Shown: positions 31,963 through 47,838, counted from the stretch's first letter. The stretch is 64,000 bases of DNA from Arthrobotrys musiformis (GCA_036971715.1 JAVHJL010000013.1:744001-808000), one strand, 5' to 3'. The notes: generated from the letters alone by a model not told the origin. Made by a program: numbers and translations.

Positions 31963-34900
31963 ATTTATAAACAGCGATTAGCGGTTTGGTCCTAGATTTT
32001 AGCCTCGATCCCGACAGAGCCTCCCATTATCACAATTTTAAATAGTTCGAAACTTGAGCCATATGGGTCTTATATGGACCTAGCTAGCCCGAGTTTTTAG
32101 TTGGTAACGTTAAAGATACTTATCTAGATATCGGCTAAAATATCCCCGATGATGAATTCAATTAGTAGACACAGTTTCATGGGTGTATACCTAGCTAGTA
32201 TGAATGTATGTCCACTTTACAAACCTATACATTCTGAATATGGCCATCCACAAGTTTACTCACCCTTAGATATATAGAGTTAGACATTAAGATTATATCC
32301 AACGTCGATTGCATAGCGACACTCAATACATTTTAAAGCACTGCATCGTCAAGCTTGGGCCTGCAAGTTGTATCCCTAGCAGAATAGTATCCGAGTCCAA
32401 GAGCTGGCTATATGCTTCTACCAGGCCCGCCTAATAAATTTGAACAATTAGGGATACATCTTACCGTAAATATAACCTTTAGACCGTACTATTCGTTAAT
32501 ACAGTGTGATTCCCCCCCAGAGGCTATATATCCTAGAACAACGGCATTAATATTCACCATTCAACTCCGCCAGACTCAAAGCAGAGATCCAACAACAACA
32601 CACAATTAGTGACCTTCCAAGCGTCATGGAATTAAGATACTCACATTAGATCATCATACCTTGCGTTCGAGGGTTAATTGAAATTTTCAGTAGGCATTCG
32701 GGTGGAGGCCACCAGTTCGATCTCCATCTAGGTGTCGTTCTGCGTTGCTGTTGTTCCTTGAGAGAAAAAGGTTAACGGTTAGCAGAAGGAGAGTGCCAAA
32801 GGATCCGAGGATTCCACCGGTCCGCGCACCGGTCCCCAGCTCGAACATCCAATGAAATATCAATCAGTTGCATGAAGGAGACCGGCTTCCGCACCCAAAA
32901 GACATATTGTTCAACAGTAGTCAAAGGGGTCTAGAACCTCGAGCTTACCGTTCTTGTATACCAACTACAAAATCCCAACATCTGAACCATAGACTCCCTA
33001 CTCCCTTTCGACCGGCTACATAAAGGTGCTATTTAGGCGAAGCCACGTCGAGTCAAGCCGATTAAGTCTCGATCCAAAGAGCCAATGATAGAGTCTAGAC
33101 CTAAGAAAAATTTAGCACTCCACTGATCCCTTACCTGTATCTAGTTTCCTCAGCTCAGGTTGCGCACTCAAAGTTGCTCAACATATCTGCACGAGCTCCG
33201 TAAGGCCTTATCGCTCGACGAATAAACAAGGTTTTAGTGGTCACTCGTAACTGCAAGTTCTTCCTTCAACAACCTTGTAGATGCGGGAGCGAATCCGAGG
33301 TCGCGACCAGTAGCAAAAGACTCAAGCTGCAAATGCAAATGCGGCCTCAGCATTCCAAGAAATAACTCCCACACATGATTCCCATGCGCATATGCAGCAT
33401 CCAACTAGCCGTTTGTAGAGACATTTCGAGAGGGCTATGAAAGGAAAATGCAGCAGATCCACCGTTGGATAAGGGACGGCTCGAGAGGCTAGCGTACCGT
33501 TCTCGTTGAAGGAAACAAATAGAGGCACGGCTAGAGCGGCAGGAATGGAAATGTAAAGGGGAAAGCTGAAAAGCAAGACATGCATCGGCCGACTCGACAA
33601 ATAACGAAGATGCTGCCGTTCAGAGACCCTCTTTGACTCACCTTACGGGAAAGACAGCCATAATTCGGGCTAACTGCGGCCGGGTGAACGCGACAGTTAA
33701 TTTATTTATATTTACGGAACTCACTGGAAGCATATGTATTATGTGAGCTCGATGAAGTTCCGATGAAACATGCGTAAATATGAGGTATGTACCCACCCCC
33801 CGGTAATGGAAGCTAGGATGAGGGGGCGTCCACGTTCCTCCCTAAAATCTGCAGCCGAGTCACTAGAGGCCGTGCACTGACCAATGAATTAAGGGTTCGT
33901 GTTTATTGAGGCATATTTGCTCGCTCGAGAACTATGCAAGATAGTAGATATCCTCGCCAGTGAAGACGAAATTCCGTATGTAACCCTTGCAATGTATGTA
34001 CTATGCAGGGAACTAGAACTTCTTAGACACCCGGACCGGCTCTTAAACTTACCCATTTATAGGATTTTCAAGCGAATAAGCATGCCATGATAACGAGAGG
34101 AGAATGCGTCCTGCCGGCTGAATGTGTAACTATCACCAGATACTTTACTTCCTCGGGATATGGCCAGGCTCGTGAAGGAAAATTCTAATATGTAATTCTA
34201 TCATACGGTCAAAGAGCTGGCCAATAGCGTTTCAATAGTCCATTAGAAGGGCAGCTGAACGGCAAGAACTACCAAGGATCGATGATTTAGCGCCTCTCGT
34301 GATAGATTAGGAAGCGAGGGTCTATGCAAAAGGGTATCCTGCAAGGTCGATGGTAGCTTGGCCTTTAGTATTATTGATCAACAAACTACGGCTCGAAAAG
34401 CCAAAGAGACAAACTAGTAGTTTCTAATACCTTGTACCACGCATTATTACTCGAAAGTTTACCGTAACTTCTTCATAATATGGGACTCTTACGAAATAAA
34501 CTTACCACGCCATTGGAAATGGTTGGCTGAGAGGCTTCGGGGCACAATCTCGATCTGGACCTTCACCATTCCGGTCCATGGGTAGGACCCAATTGGAACA
34601 AAAGAACGCGCAAGAATGTCGGAAATTTTTCAGGGCTATTTCCGCGAGTTTAACCCAAAATCTCGCACTATGGCCCCACGATAAGGGACGGATGGAGTCA
34701 ATGGCTTGCTTAGTTAGACATTAGATCAAGATCTGCGGAATTGATCGGTAATCTTGAACTTGCATCCGATGCAATCAGAGGCCGCGGAACTCGTATGCAT
34801 GTCTCCTTTTCGGGTACCAAAGAGTGGGTTTGGAAAGGGATTCTTCGTGTTCTATAGCATCATTATACTGCATGGTTACTTTTTTGTGGCCGTCGTGCAG

Positions 34901-37900
34901 CGACGGATTCATGGATTCGCTTCGGCCCATTGGCTGCCACGAGATCAGGCTACCCAAGCCCCTGGGCCGCTGAATATAACACCACATTTGCAATATAATG
35001 TCTACGGGACGGCGACCTCAGACATTTGTTCTGTTGACATTCAGGGGCGTCAGTAAGTTTGGTCAATTGATCAATATCAACGCCCTGGCTGGACATACCC
35101 AAGACATCACGTAACATATAAAATCTATGTAATCGATCATATACAGCCGGAGCTAGTATACTAATCTGGGTCTAGGAGAAAGCCGTCCGGTCCACATGTT
35201 CCAAGGATGGGGTCATAACTTAACAAACTGATACAAAATGTCGCAAATTGTCAGCGCTAGAACTTCGATCTATCACCTGCCGAGTAAGCGAGTTCCGCTG
35301 GTGTTAGGCCGTTTAATACATTTCGGGAACGTTTTGTGAGGTTGGGGGCACATTGTGATAGGTGCCTGCCACGGAGGATGGGCAGAGCTAGTCTACAGGG
35401 CTCCACCCACCGCACTACATACGTTTTGCGTTGCCTGTAGTTTTCCCACATCAAAATCCAAATTTACAAAGGTTTCGTTTCATTTAAAAACATGCGGCGG
35501 CAGGAGGCAAAGACGTCTTAAGACATATGCATCGTGGGGAACCTTTTACAGCAAGTGCATGTTAAGTGGCAGCTTTGTTCCATCCAAACTTAGAGCCAGC
35601 ATCAGGCCAGGTCCAGCTGGGGGGGTTAGGCGTGTATGCTGATCTTAATCACGTCGAGGGGGGATTTTATCAGCAAGCCTCCAATCGACGCCATCATACG
35701 GAAAATATTTCCTTTTGGCCTGAATTTCATCCGGCGGCGGCCTCCTCCTGCGCCATTCGGCTATACTTCCATCGAACAAGAAAAGCCCAAGTGTCGCCAA
35801 CATTTCCCGATTCTTCATTCCTTAGACAAACATGTGCTGCACATGCAGCTGCCACAGACGGACGAATAGAAGGTCCACATCCATGCCCGATCGAAGGGTG
35901 GATCTTTCGCGAATCTGGGTTAAGCCTCAACCTCTCAGCTGGCTCAGCCCCTTTCCCCCTGATTAGGAGTGGCGAATGTCCAGGATTAACCATGACGAAC
36001 GGCCATACTGCTGGACCATGTACATGTCCGGTTGGTCTCAGATTACAATGACGACAGCAGCTTCACCTGGAGCAGCTGCACTGACGAGGAGCTGAACTGG
36101 TTTCTAGTCTACTTTTCCCTGATACCCCTCATGCAATAACGGTACCAGTTATAGGTCTGGCATACGGTCCCTTCCCATTTCGAGGTTAGAAACAGTAACC
36201 CAACCTTTCTCAATGTGGAACCAACCTTGCTTTGTGATTTTCGCCGAAAATCGAACAACCAACGGCAGATACCATCCATATGGTGGGAATCGGTGGACTC
36301 CTGCGAGATCTGCCAAAAGAAAGCATTTTTTTGGTGTGGAAAAAAAAAAATTAATAGCAATCACGAATTATATGTACGGCATTGGCCTGGAGTGAATCGA
36401 ATCTTGCATTTTTTCGGCTGCTCTGGAGGCTAGCTCGAGCAAAAAAAATACGCAAACTCATTAAGCCACACCCTCTAGAATCGAACAAGGGTCTCCACTC
36501 CTTGGGTCCGATTAATTGGAGATCTAAACCTATCGATTGGGTATCCACGATCTGGATCTCCAAGGGAGGAAATTACGGCCTTCCCAGCACGCGGGAAGCG
36601 AGTTACGGGATCCAGATAAAAATCCTCTAGCTCAGGTGATATTACGATCGTACAACGGGAGACAAAGTAAACGACAAAAGGAAAGATGGAAGAATCTTCC
36701 GCCGTCATTACAGGCACATGCCGCCATCCCCTGACCCGGGACAAGCACCTAAAGACCATCCCGACTAACGATTTTAAGTTCTCTATAGCGAGGTTGTCGG
36801 AATTAATCAACCGTGAACGCAGCTGGATAGCTTCTTGCAAGCCACGAGTCGTTGGTGTGGACAAGCAATTGGAGGACGCTAGTAAGTTGATAGCCGAAAT
36901 AGTGTCTTGATAAAACCAGTGCGAATGGGATGCGGTTCCAGGACTTGCCATGTCCTTCTTGTGGCCCCACAAAGATCTTGAACGTCTCAGTCGACCGACA
37001 TGTATCTTTTGTGGGCACCACCATCCAATCCGGGCTTTAGGCCTCCAAGCAGGTGCGATCTTTTGCAAAAACAAACCAGCATTTTCGAAGTTATTGCAGC
37101 CCTCCTACATACTAATCCACCCCAAAGGTTCACCTGCAGCTGCATATCTGTCCCGTAACACTGGAATCCAGTTAGGGACGTTCCAAGCCGGACCAAAAAA
37201 GCATTGCAACAAACCTCGTGTATAGCGCGAGAAATTTGCTGAGCTAAAGGTAGGAGGCCGGCACTATCGCTTCCCAACCCCTGCTCCAAAATCCGAAGAG
37301 GCATCAAGCGGCATCTCGCATCTAGAATCTAGATCTATATATTACCCCACGAACGTCAGTTTATTGTTCCTGTCTGTTTCATTGCCTCACACTGATTCAC
37401 CTTTTCTCTATTCATCCAATATCTCTCTTTTCTCTAAGACGGTGTACCTTCTCTAGCGTCCAGGGAAGCTATCGGAGAATTTTATTTTAATCATATGATC
37501 ATTACCGCCCAACTCTTGCGGCCTGAGACACAGAACACCTGCATTTCAACATAACGCTCCCGCATCCAGAAACCAAACCTTCCTCGTGATAATCATAAGG
37601 CTAGCCTTGTCCTCGAAGGTTGGTTCACCCCGCGTTGCGTTGTTCAGTGGCAATATTATCCTCGTCGGGACGATCTTAATACTAGAATATGAATTTACCA
37701 CGCTATGAAGCAGTATGCTAACAGGTGGTGAAGGAAAATCACTAGCTTGGATTACTAGCTACATAGAATCACTCAAGCCGCGCTGACCCCTTGGTTACAC
37801 AAAACCTTTTCCGCAACCAGAAAGGCAGAGTCGCTGCAAAACAAATAGGGCGGGTACGCGTTTTCCGAGCTGAAGTTCTGTTTAATTTCGAACGTTTCAT

Positions 37901-38222
37901 ATTCCGAGCGAAGTCCCTAATATAATACCATCTCAAGAAGATATAGACGAACCTCAAGAAAATTCAATTCGAACTCATAGAACACTGAATTTGCAAATTT
38001 AAGAGTTTGACCACCGTTTCTTACCTTAAAAAGTAAATAAATCAGGTACGAATTACATTAAAGGGCCCGTCTAGTTGTATGTAACTCGCTAGCCAGCACC
38101 TATTACGTTCAACGACAAAGTCGTCCAAATTAACTTTGATTTTTGTGGCTCACTTTTCTCTAAATAGAAGAAAGAAAGAATTTAGAAGCCAGAGAGTTTT
38201 GGCGATCTTACAATCTTCCAAA
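31963..38222. other. Gene-poor region of about 6.3 kb
   Basis: No convincing gene. The ORF at 35566-36051 (161 codons) has the composition of chance sequence. A 92-codon minus ORF at 33600-33322 starts with a hydrophobic stretch but has no other support. No transposon structure seen. Confidence 0.45.
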
Positions 38223-38870
38223 ATGTCATATCAAAACCCAAACCAAGGTTCAAACCTCACCGATAGGCCACGGTTCGACATAATCGCCTGGTATCCCCAC
38301 TACCAGTCATGCCTCAAATATTTTCTAAACACTGCTCAACACTCTTATCCGTGCCAAGCCCTTGCCGCATTCCTCAACATCCGGCTACCGTACCAGCAAG
38401 AGGAGCCGGCGAACGAGTACATCAACATGCCCCCGGCCTCGCCCGGTACCTCGGGATCTTCCAGAACTAGAAATCAAGTTTGGGTTTCTTTGATTCCTTA
38501 CATTCGAAGACTCGTCGCCACCGGTTTCGATAAGCCAGGAATTTTGCACGGATGGTTCGGAGATGACTGGGCTTTGGGTATCGGTCCAATGCACGAGAGC
38601 GAGAGAAGGAACTTCTTGTTTGCAGCAAAGAGCGGCGGGTGGTCGAATGTTAAAAAAGAGTACGATCAAGTGTCAGATGAGGCTATTCCTTTCTTGCGTC
38701 CATTGGATAATGTTGGAGACGCCGAAGTTCGCGCGGCTGAGGCCTCCTGGAGTGATTGGTGAGTGACCTAAACGTCGCAAGCGGAAATCAATTGATTTTA
38801 TAGCTAACGCATTATATTTAGGCTTGCCCTGGAAGACTGGATGTTTCCCAGCAGCGATCGACAGAAATGA
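38223..38870 (+). CDS. Conserved-looking fungal hypothetical protein (2 exons)
   Basis: Exons are 38223-38758 and 38822-38870. The 63-nt intron (GTGAGT, GCTAAC branch, TTTAG) restores a Trp codon and gives 194 aa. The splice removes a premature TGA and adds the ending WLALEDWMFPSSDRQK. The protein is compact and Trp-rich, with no signal peptide or membrane helix. Distinct segments are RPRFDIIAWYPHYQ near the start, a Pro/Ser/Gly-rich loop near 95-110, and ILHGWFGDDWALGIGPMHES followed by LFAAKSGGWSNVKKEYD. From memory, similar short proteins with this HESER...FAAKSGGW pattern exist in other filamentous ascomycetes without assigned function; I cannot verify that here. It sits isolated in a gene-poor zone. 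Confidence 0.75.
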
Positions 38871-41838
38871 GACGCGCACATGGCATCGCTTTAAGAATTT
38901 GTCCTATTCGATGTCATGTCCCCATTTCGTGCTACCTTCAATTCACAGTATTAAGTGGCACATTTACTTTCCGCATCACTGGCGTATATGCGCGTGTGTT
39001 GGGCTCGGAAAAATGCAACATTTTGGGCGCAATGGGGCGGGTAGGCCCACCGCCATGTGGCCCGAGTGCGCAGACTATTCTTTCTTTTTTCTTCTTTTCA
39101 CACAGAAGTGTGATTTTTCACTCCCCTTATCGTTTTTAGTACCTTACATTTCTCTTCTCTCATTTTCTTCCAGCCCATTTTAGCGGATATATCATTTTTT
39201 GTAGTTTAGTGGTTGTGTCACTTCGCAAATGTCAGCTAGCTGAAATGTATCATTCAATGCAGTATCGATATTCACTAACCCGGTTTTCTGATTCCCATGG
39301 AAAATTCCATGGTAAACTTGAAGATTGCTATCTTTGCCTGTTAGAGTAAGCGATAATAACGTTCAAGCCATGCAACTGCCGTAAAAGCGCATGAAACGGT
39401 ACGGCATTGGGTTCGAACTGCTAGCTTCGATCCCAAACTCCTTTGTGCGATCCATGGAGATCGCCACCCAAGACCGACCAATCAAGAATTCGAAGCTTAA
39501 ATGGGACACGCTGGGTGAAGGTTTGTGGCTGCGGCGCAGTATGGCTTAAATTAGCTCCTATCGAAGCCACAATGCGATATACGACGCTCTCTTTTGTCGA
39601 TATTGGCCGGACGAACGGCCGTGGTTGCAACGCTGCACTGGAAATTGAATATCGATTGGTTCATAGAGTAATTACAGTGGCGAGACCAAATTATTCACAT
39701 GCTTTTATATAATTCACTCATCAGGGTCAATTTTCTGAAATTTTTATAGAGAATCTCGTGATTGTATTCGCATTGTATGTATTGGTACTGCGAAATTGAG
39801 TGAAGTGATATCTAGCGAGCGGGACCCTGCGTCTGGGATGATGCAATGTCATTCAAATGGTTACACAGCTAGCCAGGCCTGTACAGGGTACGTACTACGT
39901 ACTAGTAGTTACGCCGAAATGGAATCCCGAATGGACTATTTCGAATCAGGCTACCCTGGGTATTTCTCTCAAAATCGAATTATCAATTCAGTCGATGCCT
40001 ACCTGCACGCTGGTTGGACCTCCACGTTGTGGAATAACGAGAGCTGGCTATTTTGTGTTGGAGAGCTCGCATACATCTCCCATCGAGTATCCCGACTTCA
40101 CCCGATGCCCACTGCCGTCCTGCGAGATCGCAACACAGGCCCTGAAAAGCTTCCCCATCTTCAGTGCCCCGGATTACGAAAGAACACCAGTCAATTCGCC
40201 GTTATAGTGTTTAGATCTAATCAGATCCATCAATCCGAGCTCTCATTCGCGGGGAATACCGAGGCGCTGCCTAATAGCAATTAGGGTACTGGTGTTCGCC
40301 GGCGTATTACGAGAGCCTAACATAGAGCTCACGCTACCACCCCTTCAATATTTTACGTAGGTTTTATGTGAACGTTTAACGTGAGTTAAACTCCGTATCA
40401 GTTGGTGCCGGGTGAAATCGCACGAGGGATCCTACCGCTTTTAGTGCATACGGTGTGTGCTAGCCCGGCTCTGCCCATTTGGGACGTCAACCCGACCTAT
40501 CGAATGCCTCTTCCGGGAAAATTTTCGGGTTCGAACGGCGTCCTCGCCTAGTCTAAGAAGCTAGGACACGGTTCCGATTTCCATGCGATATCGGATGGGA
40601 AACATAAGCCTTGACTTTCGGAGGTCAAACTGCCTGAGCAGTATTATGAATCGGGTACGACTTACTACCCGCCAGCTCTACTAGCTAGCCACAATGGCCT
40701 GAAGCTAAGGTGCTCGAGATGAAGGCTACGAGACAGCTATTTCAACTTTATCCAAGAATGATGCGCACAGAATGGGGGCTCCCCTGTCATAGGCCGCAGG
40801 ATTCCCTGGACTTTTATTTGTCCGGTAGGGGAGTTAATCTGTCGCTCAGAGACAATACCCATGCGCGGATGCCAAATGCAACCAGAAAAACCTTCGACGG
40901 ACGATAAATCTGGCTGATAAGGATGGAGCTAACGCAAGCCATTGAGGAAAAATTCGACTATTCGGCGACAGCGGCACGCAGTTAAGATGACAAGCCTCAC
41001 CTCGTGTCGTGTCGTATGCATGAAACAACGCTCTTATTGGAGAGAATCCTAAAGGCCTTCTTCGTCATTTGGGGCTGGAGATGAGCTTCTCGCTATCGAT
41101 ATGATATCGCCTGCAAGCAAAAGAGAGAGAAAAATTTCAACCCACCATGCAAGTCTTCTGCATCTACTGCATATACTCTGCGGGGCAGTTTTTTTTTCAC
41201 ATCGTCTTATCAACTTGGAACGTGCGAGACCGCAAACTCTTCAGGCAAATCTTGAGAACCTCTAACGTTTGAGGCGAATACTGTCGGGATTTTCGCCCAT
41301 GGTTTGCATCCAATTGGTTTCCGATCCATTCTTCGGCAAGGTTTACAATCCCGGACGGACCAAGGCGTGGGGTGGCACCCTTCCCTCTATGGATGCTGCA
41401 TGCTGCAGACCCCTCCACCACAAGCTTTTTATCGCTCGCATGCGCAACCAAACACGGAAACCCCGCGGGAATACCAAGCAGATGTATTCAAGGAGCGTAA
41501 TGGGATTCTCTAGTCCACACACTCTACTTGGTAATTCAGCGTGTCGCTCGTGGCAAGTGAGACTATGATTTTGCTTCTTTGGATTTTTTGAAACGCCGAA
41601 TACGCTCATTCAACTGGAGCCCAAATACAAACTAACAATCTGCCAATGTGGCCGGACGATGATTATATAAAGGCGAGCTTCAGGACTCGAGTTTAAAGAT
41701 TCTCCTTCCTAGAGACCGTGCTTCACATCCTCGAACTCTCCAACGTAATTGATATAGCTTCTTGAAGGAACTACACTACAAACATACATCTATATACTCC
41801 GAATTTTTTTTTTTAAGATACCCAATACCTTAGCCAAG
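38871..41838. other. Gene-free stretch upstream of NADP-GDH
   Basis: No supported gene. The frame at 39796-40284 (TTG start, no motifs) looks like chance. 39080-39180 is pyrimidine-rich. Confidence 0.45.
41642..41673 (+). promoter_or_regulatory. CCAAT and TATA boxes of the NADP-GDH gene
   Basis: CCAAT at about 41643-41647 is followed by TATATAAAGG at 41664-41673, about 165 bp before the ATG. The leader between them is pyrimidine/A-rich and ends in ACCTTAGCCAAGATGTC, a strong start context. This is the classic layout of a highly expressed fungal gene. Confidence 0.5.
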
Positions 41839-43416
<1,578 letters not shown>

Positions 43417-44559
43417 ATTCCCCCCTCCCACTGGCTGGGTTGGCAGGATTCTGAGAATGGTATCTAAGCGAGACACCGTCTTCGATTCTTATTTTTTCCT
43501 TCCTTTTTACTTATTTTTTATTTCAATCGCACTGCAACCATGCATGCAAATTAGGAAGTAGTAAGTATGGCTTTGGGTTCGAGTTCACGGGATTTGGCAT
43601 GGTTGGGGGCGTTTCTTTTTTGTAAATACTGAGATACCGGGATAGTTGATGACACATCCTTTCCTTTTTAGTTATATAGCATGATATCAATGAAACTCAA
43701 TGAACTTCAATAAAGACCCATCTTTCCCCTATTGAAATAGTAACTAGTGGAACTCTGTCCTTTAAATTTATCGAATTTAGAATGGAATGGCTATTGAAAT
43801 AGGAGTTAGTGGAACTCTGTCCTTTACGATAGTGTATGACGCACTCGCGGTTGAAGAAACTGTACCCTAAGGTCGCGAGAGTTTAGGGTTATCGTAAATT
43901 AATTTTATGGTACATTGGTACAGTTGTACAAGATGTATCCGAACTTAAACTATTACAATCGATTGAGCGAGATAGTTATAGGGCTAGCCTTGAGCTAAGG
44001 CTGTTCTCCGAAACCGGATCCGTAGATTTTTTGAGATTAGGTTTCAGATACCAGCTAGCTTAAGCGCTTGTGAGATCAAATACAAAGCCTTAGCATAAAG
44101 ATCATAAATCATGGTATTTGATGTATATGTACTGACTTTGGTGGTATCGTATTTGTACTATGCGCAACTGAGGCGTTCTATGGAAATAGATAACCAGAAC
44201 GCAGGACGTCTGGTACCTATATGTTGCTGAGAGAACATATACTGATGCGAGTAAATGAACTACGCTCAAGAAAGCGAAATTAAATATTTCTTGTATATTT
44301 CTCACACCCTCGAATGGTATTCTACACCCGACTACTTATTTATACTACCTTCCCGACCTCATGAGTAGGAGACCTGTTACAATATTGTACCATGAATGAC
44401 TTTGTGGTATTTTCAGTGTTGCCATCCGCAAACGCCAAGGCCGAGAACCTTACAGGGAATCCTTCGCAGAACCATTATCGCGTAAACGAAGTAGCTTCCC
44501 ATCTTCAACTTCGCACATTTCGGCCCACGCCACGCGCAGTGGGAAAAAACTAACTCGCC
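43417..44559. other. Intergenic region with a 36-bp direct repeat
   Basis: No gene seen. It contains the GDH 3' region, a direct repeat listed separately, and AT-rich sequence. Confidence 0.5.
43729..43826 (+). repeat. Imperfect 36-bp direct repeat, 61-62 bp period
   Basis: The units at about 43729-43765 and 43791-43826 both read CTATTGAAATAG, a few variable bases, then TAGTGGAACTCTGTCCTTTA. Confidence 0.75.
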
Positions 44560-47500
44560 ATGACTTCAACAACCGCAACATCGGCCGAAACATGGTGTAA
44601 ATTCCTGCGTAGGAGTCTTTCTATGCGTGTTGATGTCGAACAGGTATGCCCATTTACCGCAAATCAATCATAGTTTACGTTGCTTTTTGACCGCCCCCGA
44701 GGAAGGGTTAACCAATTATGTGTTTTTCTTATGAAGGATTAGTATATGTTAACTCATAGTCCAACTATCTATTCCTCCCTTTTCAAGGGGTGGGGTATAC
44801 TCGAATTCTTCGGGGTAGTTTGAAATATACGCTCGTTCCGTACTCCGAAAGGCACCGATACCACGCGATGACCTCGCGGTTGTCCTAATCTCGCCGACGG
44901 CATATCCGACCCCGCAGTTATCGGTCGATCCTCGGTATTTACTATATTTACAACGATTGGTGGCGGCGAATATAGTGCCTCTGTCGAGTTTTCTGCACGC
45001 GCTGTGGTCGTCGGATCGGGTGCAGCAGAATCATGTGCTCCACGGCGGGGAGGGGGATATGGCGGCCGCGTTGTCGAGGGAGTCGGTTGATACGGCGATT
45101 TTGACGAGTTTGGTGCTTGTTGTGCAGAATTCGCATGGTGGGGTGCCCAGGGAGACGCCGGCGGCTTTGATTGATTCGTTGAGTAAATGGATGGATGCGG
45201 TTATTGCGGCCAACGACGGCGATGGGTTGAATGCGCTCGATGGACACGGGCTCGATGGGTTGGGGCTTAGTAGTGGGATCATGGGGCCTCAGAAGAAGGC
45301 GATCATAGGGGAGCTTGTACTTGCTGTTGGGGAGAATCAGACGTTGAATGGGTTTTTGAAGACGTCGCATGAGATTAGTAAGGATAAGAGGGCGAATTTT
45401 GAGAATACCCTGCCGATGTTTGCGCAGGGGTTTCAGGCTTTGAATCCGCAGTTGGCGATGAGGCTTGATGGGTTGATTCCGAAGAAGGCGGATGGGGGTG
45501 CGGGTGCTGGGACGGGGACGGGGCTTTTGGGGATCGGGATGGGGTTGGATGCGATTGGGGAGGCGGGGCAGCCGTCGAGGGGTGGATTGTACGTTTTCAT
45601 CAATTCACTTGTAAGTGCTCGTCTACGCTCTGTATCTTTAGGAGGGGTTATTAACGGGATTAGTTATTCGCCCGCCCTCTCGTCGATGACGAGTACCTTA
45701 TGCACCACCTCCTCAACCGGTACAAAGAGATAGGCGGTCAAGTCGCCCTCGATCTCATAATCGCAGCGCTAGATTGCATCGCCAACGCCATCAGCCGCTC
45801 AGAATCCGAGTCCACGATCGCTTTATTCCGCCACTTCCTCGTTAATAAGATCCCGCTGCTACTACAGCGGTTCAGTATGCCGGTTATTCAAGCGCAGTAT
45901 GTTTTAACGCAGGCGCTTGCGAAGTCCGGGAGTAATCCGCTCTCGTTGGATCCGTCACTGGATACTATGCTCGATCTTTCGAATGATATCAAGCAGGAGT
46001 TTTTGTTTGCGTGCGCGTTGCATCAGATTATCGAGGAACCCTCGATAGAGGTTATTTTGGGCGATGTGCCGCTGCAGACGATGGCGAAGAGACGGTATAC
46101 GCAGGAGGAACTGGTTGCGGAGTGCATGACGGATACGGACCGTGTGGAACGGCTGATCAGTGAGATCGAGGAACTCGACGGGAATTCCGGGGCAATAGTC
46201 GGAGCTGTCGTAGAGGTAATAATCACTCGCTTTGAATCGGGAAAAAAATATGGTATTTTGTGCTAATTATTTTAGATGCTCCGCATGATGTGTGAGCAAC
46301 GTGCGACGATGGGTCTATACACGCTTTGCAAGAATCTCATCTCACGGCCCAAAACGATCGATTTACTGCTGCTTTACTCCTCGCCGACGGCGATTTTAGA
46401 GCCGCTTTGCATCGTCCTCGAAAACTGGCGCTACGACGACGATCAGGGCGAGTACGAGCCCGTCTATAAGGAATTCGGCTACATTCTACTATTGATCCTT
46501 ACCATCTACTACCGTCACAACCTCTCGTTTTCCAATCTAGGACCAAGCATCACGTCCACTAGCTTTGTGCCTATGTTTATCAAGCAGTGTTGGAAGGATA
46601 TTTCGGTTGAGGACTTGGGAAGGATGGGGGATAGACATGCGCAGCTTGGGGGGTGGATTAAGGCGCTATACGAGGGTGAGGGGATGACGGATGAGGTTAT
46701 GCAAAGTTGTCGGCCGCAGGAGTATTACAGCCTCGTACCAACGTTGATGGCACAGACAGTCGAGGCTTACGAGAGGGGGGTGTTGGATATGAGGGTTTTG
46801 AGGGAAGGGTTGGATTGTAAGCCCCCCATATTTCCCACTTGTACGATACGAAACGTCACTAACTGTGGTTGAACAGATTTCCAACTACCATCGCTCATTG
46901 CGTCGGAGGTTGCGATTATATTCTGGTTAACGGATTATATCTGGCAGACCATGTCCTCGCAGGGGGATATCTCCAACGCCCTGCGAATACTCCACACGCT
47001 CGTCACCAGCGCTCCGTCGGAAGTGACGCAGACGCATAAAACCATCCTGGCTATATGCTCACACTCCCTGGAACGCGTGTTGAAGGACGTCCTCCGTTCG
47101 GAGGGGACGGCTAATAATCCCAGCAGCCAGGTACACCAACATGCGGACCAGGTGCTAAAACACATAGCCTCATGCCGTGACTGGCGGAGGACGGGATTGC
47201 CGTCCACGAGCGAGTTGGAGGGGTGGACGAAACACTCCGGTGGGATCCTGGGGGCGTTGAAGAGCGCGGTTCAGGGGGTGGTTATGTGGAGTTCTGCGCC
47301 GGATTTGGTGTTACAACCTGCCGGGTGGAATCCGAGGCTTATTTATGCGGCGTGGAGGTTGTTGGGTGCGAAGGAGGTTGTTAGGGTGCTTGTTGATGAG
47401 GTTGTGGGTGCTGGGAGTGATGTTGGCGATGTGGCTGTGGATTTGGTGGCGAGTTTGATTGTTTCGCCGGTGGTTGAGGATTGGAAGTGGAAAGTTGGGG

Positions 47501-47838
47501 AGGTTACGGGGAGGAAAGAGCATGGTGGGGGTCCTGTGGGTAATGGGGGGGTTTTGACGTTGGTTGAGGCTTTGAGGTATTTGGAGGAGGATTGTAAGTT
47601 GTTGGGTGGGGAGGAGCAAGGGAGGAGTGAGGTTGTTATGAAACTTGGGAGGAAAGTGGAGGGGATGATGGTTGCGAGTGGGGTTGGGGGTGTTGGTGGG
47701 GCGGCTGTGGTCGGTGGGGTGGTGGATTTGGCGGATGGGGTGCTCGGGGATGTGATGGTTGATGGGGATATGTTGATGATGCCGGACGCCGGGGTGGATT
47801 TGGGGTTGACGGCGGATGAGATCATGACTGGGATGTAG
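44560..47838 (+). CDS. MED5: Mediator complex subunit 5 (Med5/Nut1), 5 exons
   Basis: Exons are 44560-44643, 44819-45610, 45664-46215, 46276-46816 and 46877-47838 (976 aa). Introns are 175, 53, 60 and 60 nt. Phases match at every junction. The first join (VDVEQ|FEIYARSV) is the least certain because the 175-nt intron has a weak branch site. Med5 features are the N-terminal WCKFLRRSL segment, the PLVDDEYLMHHLLNRY block after exon 3 starts, and the signature EYYSLVPTLMAQTVEAYE...LREGLDYFQLPSLIASEV crossing the last junction. Med5 is a tail-module subunit that links activators to RNA polymerase II. Exon 2 and the last 600 bases are extremely G/T-rich on the coding strand while exons 3-4 are balanced. 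The C-terminal 60 residues are Gly/Val/Asp-rich. Confidence 0.9.

Noticed and set aside
16712..33396. CCATGCGCATATGCA word at 21562 and 33382, near-copy at 16712
   Set aside because: One or a few exact 15-bp repeats are expected by chance in 64 kb on two strands, and the word is largely palindromic ATGCAT.
33322..33600. Possible small secreted protein on the minus strand
   Set aside because: A hydrophobic N-terminus alone is weak evidence; the rest lacks Cys pairing or family pattern, and start context is poor.
35566..36051. 161-codon open frame in the 32-38 kb region
   Set aside because: A few frames this long are expected by chance in 64 kb. Composition is random-looking, with no motif and no splice partners.
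39796..40284. 162-codon frame before GDH
   Set aside because: It has a non-ATG start, no motif and no compositional difference from surrounding non-coding DNA.
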